DNA of 64,000 bases. Source: Flavobacterium sp. LC2016-12 (GTDB lineage: Bacteria > Bacteroidota > Bacteroidia > Flavobacteriales > Flavobacteriaceae). Each line of letters opens with the position of its first letter. Position 1 is the stretch's first letter. The stretch is from assembly GCF_015351595.1 (NCBI RefSeq), contig NZ_JADKPT010000019.1, positions 1 to 64,000 on the forward strand. The letters are read 5' to 3'. The notes below the pieces were generated by a model. It searched no databases, was not told the DNA's origin, and saw only the letters and a program-made list of their open reading frames with translations. The translations under genes were made by a program, and so were the position numbers. Shown piece after piece: positions 62,023 to 64,000 of the stretch.

Positions 62023-64000
62023 ATGTTCAACCAAAAAATATCGTTAACAAAAATAGTTTTAACAGGCTTGCTTATTGCGAATTGCAATTCAACACCTGTT
62101 TTTTCTCAAACTAAAAAAACTATTGCAACGGAAAAGAAAGACCCACAGCGTTTTTTCCCGAAACAAGATTTAATGCAAATTGGGGTTTATTATTATCCCG
62201 AGCAATGGCCAAGAGAGCAATGGGAACGTGATTTAAAAAATATTAAAAAGTTCGGATTTGAATTTACTCATTTTGCTGAATTTGCCTGGACTTATATGGA
62301 ACCCGAAGAAGGAAAGTATGATTTTAAATGGCTCGATGATGCTTTGGCTATAGCCGAAAAAGAAGGATTAAAAGTTATTCTTTGTACACCAACACCAACA
62401 CCTCCTGCATGGATGGGAGAGAAATATCCAGAAATCTATCTGGTTGATGCAAACGGTCGTCGCAGAGAGCATGGAAATAGAGCCAACGTATCTATTACAA
62501 ATGAAAAATACCGAGAATTTACCGATAAGATTGTAGCGGAATTAGGGAAAAGATACGGTAAGAATAAAAATATTATGGGTTGGCAAATCGACAATGAACC
62601 GTTAGGAACTGCCGATTTTAGTGCTTCTGCCCGCAAAGCTTTTCAAACCTGGCTTAAAGCTAAATACGGAACAATAGAAAAGCTAAATACAGAATGGGTT
62701 GGGAATTTTTGGAGTACGAGATATAATAATTTCGAACAAATTGTTTTACCAAATGCCGAAATGTATTCTGAAGATAAATTAAGTCCGCATGCTGTTTTAG
62801 ATTTTAAAAGATTTACTTCGGATGCACAAGGTGAATACTTGAACAGACAGGCCGAAATACTTCGAAAATATACAGATCCAAAACAATGGATTACAACAAA
62901 CTTTACCAATGTAATTTACGATGCCGATCCAAGAAGTGCAGACAAAATGGACTTCATCACCTATACTATGTATCCTGTAAGCGGTCAGAATCCTTTAGGT
63001 GGAGATAGTTTTAGAATGGGTTCTCCAAGTAAAATTTTAGAGGCAAACGATTATTACAGATCAATAAGTGGCGTTACAGGTGTTATGGAATTGCAGCCGG
63101 GACAAGTAAATTGGGCCAGTATCAATCCACAATTACTTCCGGGAACAGTACATATGTGGCTTTCACAAGCTTTTGGCGGCGGTTGTTCTTTTACCTGTAC
63201 GTATCGATACAGGCATCCGCTTGGAAGCAGCGAAATGTACCACGACGGAATAGTAGGAACAGACGGTGTTACCCTTTCTCAGGGTGGAAAAGAATTTGTA
63301 CAATCGATTGAAGATATGAAAAAGCTTCGTAAAGAGTACGATCCAAAAGCTATAATGCCTCAGGAAATCGCAAAGAGAAAAACAGGTTTTTTATGGAGTC
63401 ATGAAAATCTGTGGGATTTAGAAAATCAAAAACAAACCCGATTTTGGAACACCTGGAAACATAGAAATACTTATACTACTGCCGTTAAATCAACTGGCGC
63501 ACCAATGGATTTTATTACTGAAGGAGATAATTTTGATGATTATGCTTTTATTGTGGCACCTGCTTATCAGCTAGTAGATCAAAAACTGGTAGCGAAGTGG
63601 CAAAAATATGTGGAGAACGGAGGAAATTTAATTCTATCATGTCGCACAGGCCAAAAAGATAAAAACGGTCATTTCTTTGAAGCAAACTGGAACGCTCCAA
63701 TTGTTCCATTAATTGGTGCAGATGTTGACTTTTTTGATATGTTAGTTGCAGATGTAAACGGGACTATCAAAGCAGGAAATAACAGTTATAAATGGAATAC
63801 CTGGGCAGATGTATTGACTCCAAAAGCAGGAACAGAAGTTTTAGCAACTTACGATGATCAGTTTTACAAAGATAAAGCGGCTGTTGTTACCAGAAAATTG
63901 GGAAAAGGAACCATTACCTATATTGGTGTTGAAAGCAATGACGGTGCCTTAGAAAGAGAAGTGGTTCGTACTGTTTACTCTCGAGCTAAAGTAGTAATTG
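62023..64000 (+). CDS. GH42-type beta-galactosidase (C-terminus outside window)
   Basis: A 659-residue fragment starting at ATG 62023, open to the window end. Signal peptide MFNQKISLTKIVLTGLLIAN ends near FSQ. The GH42 TIM barrel has IGVYYYPEQWPREQW near the start, WQIDNEPLG with acid/base Glu192, and TGVMELQPGQVNWA with nucleophile Glu356. The trimerisation domain follows from about residue 430 (PMDFITEGDNFDDYAFIVAP). It hydrolyses beta-galactosides. With the GH63 enzyme it suggests a substrate that contains both alpha-glucose and beta-galactose. Confidence 0.92.
   Translation, partial: MFNQKISLTKIVLTGLLIANCNSTPVFSQTKKTIATEKKDPQRFFPKQDLMQIGVYYYPEQWPREQWERDLKNIKKFGFEFTHFAEFAWTYMEPEEGKYDFKWLDDALAIAEKEGLKVILCTPTPTPPAWMGEKYPEIYLVDANGRRREHGNRANVSITNEKYREFTDKIVAELGKRYGKNKNIMGWQIDNEPLGTADFSASARKAFQTWLKAKYGTIEKLNTEWVGNFWSTRYNNFEQIVLPNAEMYSEDKLSPHAVLDFKRFTSDAQGEYLNRQAEILRKYTDPKQWITTNFTNVIYDADPRSADKMDFITYTMYPVSGQNPLGGDSFRMGSPSKILEANDYYRSISGVTGVMELQPGQVNWASINPQLLPGTVHMWLSQAFGGGCSFTCTYRYRHPLGSSEMYHDGIVGTDGVTLSQGGKEFVQSIEDMKKLRKEYDPKAIMPQEIAKRKTGFLWSHENLWDLENQKQTRFWNTWKHRNTYTTAVKSTGAPMDFITEGDNFDDYAFIVAPAYQLVDQKLVAKWQKYVENGGNLILSCRTGQKDKNGHFFEANWNAPIVPLIGADVDFFDMLVADVNGTIKAGNNSYKWNTWADVLTPKAGTEVLATYDDQFYKDKAAVVTRKLGKGTITYIGVESNDGALEREVVRTVYSRAKVVI

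Noticed and set aside
1-64000. tRNA genes, insertion sequences or prophage
   Set aside because: No cloverleaf with a TTCGAnTC loop, transposase or integrase signature was seen by eye on either strand; a tRNA search tool could still find a missed gene.

Overview
The window is chromosomal DNA from a member of the Bacteroidota, most likely a Flavobacterium. Signs are the low GC, -7 boxes of the Bacteroidota type (TAnnTTTG), a SusC/SusD pair, a type IX secretion (T9SS) tail on a glycoside hydrolase, DUF3822 next to rsmD, a fused alpha-beta 2-oxoacid dehydrogenase E1, and many intergenic fold-back repeats of the kind common in flavobacteria. No tRNA, insertion sequence, prophage or CRISPR array was seen. 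The only mobile-type gene pair is one HigB/HigA toxin-antitoxin module.

Layout. 1-2.75 kb: start of a large surface protein (vWA domain plus near-identical 89-residue repeats, cut by the window edge) and a small exported protein. 3.2-6.7 kb: polyphosphate cluster (SixA-like phosphatase, PPK1, short exopolyphosphatase). 6.8-8.6 kb: TMEM175-type channel, Crp/Fnr regulator, flavodoxin-fold quinone reductase with a candidate operator. 8.6-10.4 kb: dnaX, whose long (tau) form can only be read through a -1 slip at a run of ten A. 10.7-13.4 kb: a run of unrecognised envelope genes, including a 35-residue one. 13.4-15.5 kb: cupin, a BON lipoprotein plus Kbp-like LysM pair, and a repeat-rich gap. 15.6-18.5 kb: RNase P RNA, a dicarboxylate/glutamate symporter and a ketopantoate-reductase-like gene. 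18.6-23.5 kb: outer-membrane protein, two-component system, TonB-receptor-like protein. 23.6-29.3 kb: rsmD/DUF3822, RecD-like helicase, higBA, ygiD, kdsB. 29.4-36.4 kb: E1 alpha-beta, an M1-peptidase-like outer-membrane protein without the zinc motif, a LOG protein and a cupin. 36.8-45.9 kb: uvrA, a TPR protein behind a Fic protein, a ClC channel, ggt and acpH. 46.1-51.7 kb: glmM, a secreted GH128-type glucanase, a lipid A acyltransferase, rhomboid and SIMPL. 51.8-55.0 kb: Lrp regulator divergent from a DUF1338 (2-oxoadipate dioxygenase-like) gene and an ALDH7-type dehydrogenase, which looks like lysine catabolism. 55.2-64.0 kb: polysaccharide utilisation locus (SusC, SusD, GH63-type glucosidase, GH42 beta-galactosidase cut by the window end).

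The items that most deserve follow-up are the slippery site in dnaX, an about 85-bp conserved fold-back element present twice, RNase P RNA carrying the same hairpin tip three times, the degenerate M1-like outer-membrane protein, and the GH63+GH42 locus whose enzyme pair fits a glycan with alpha-glucosyl-galactose units. All functions are read from sequence motifs and family knowledge; no database search was run.
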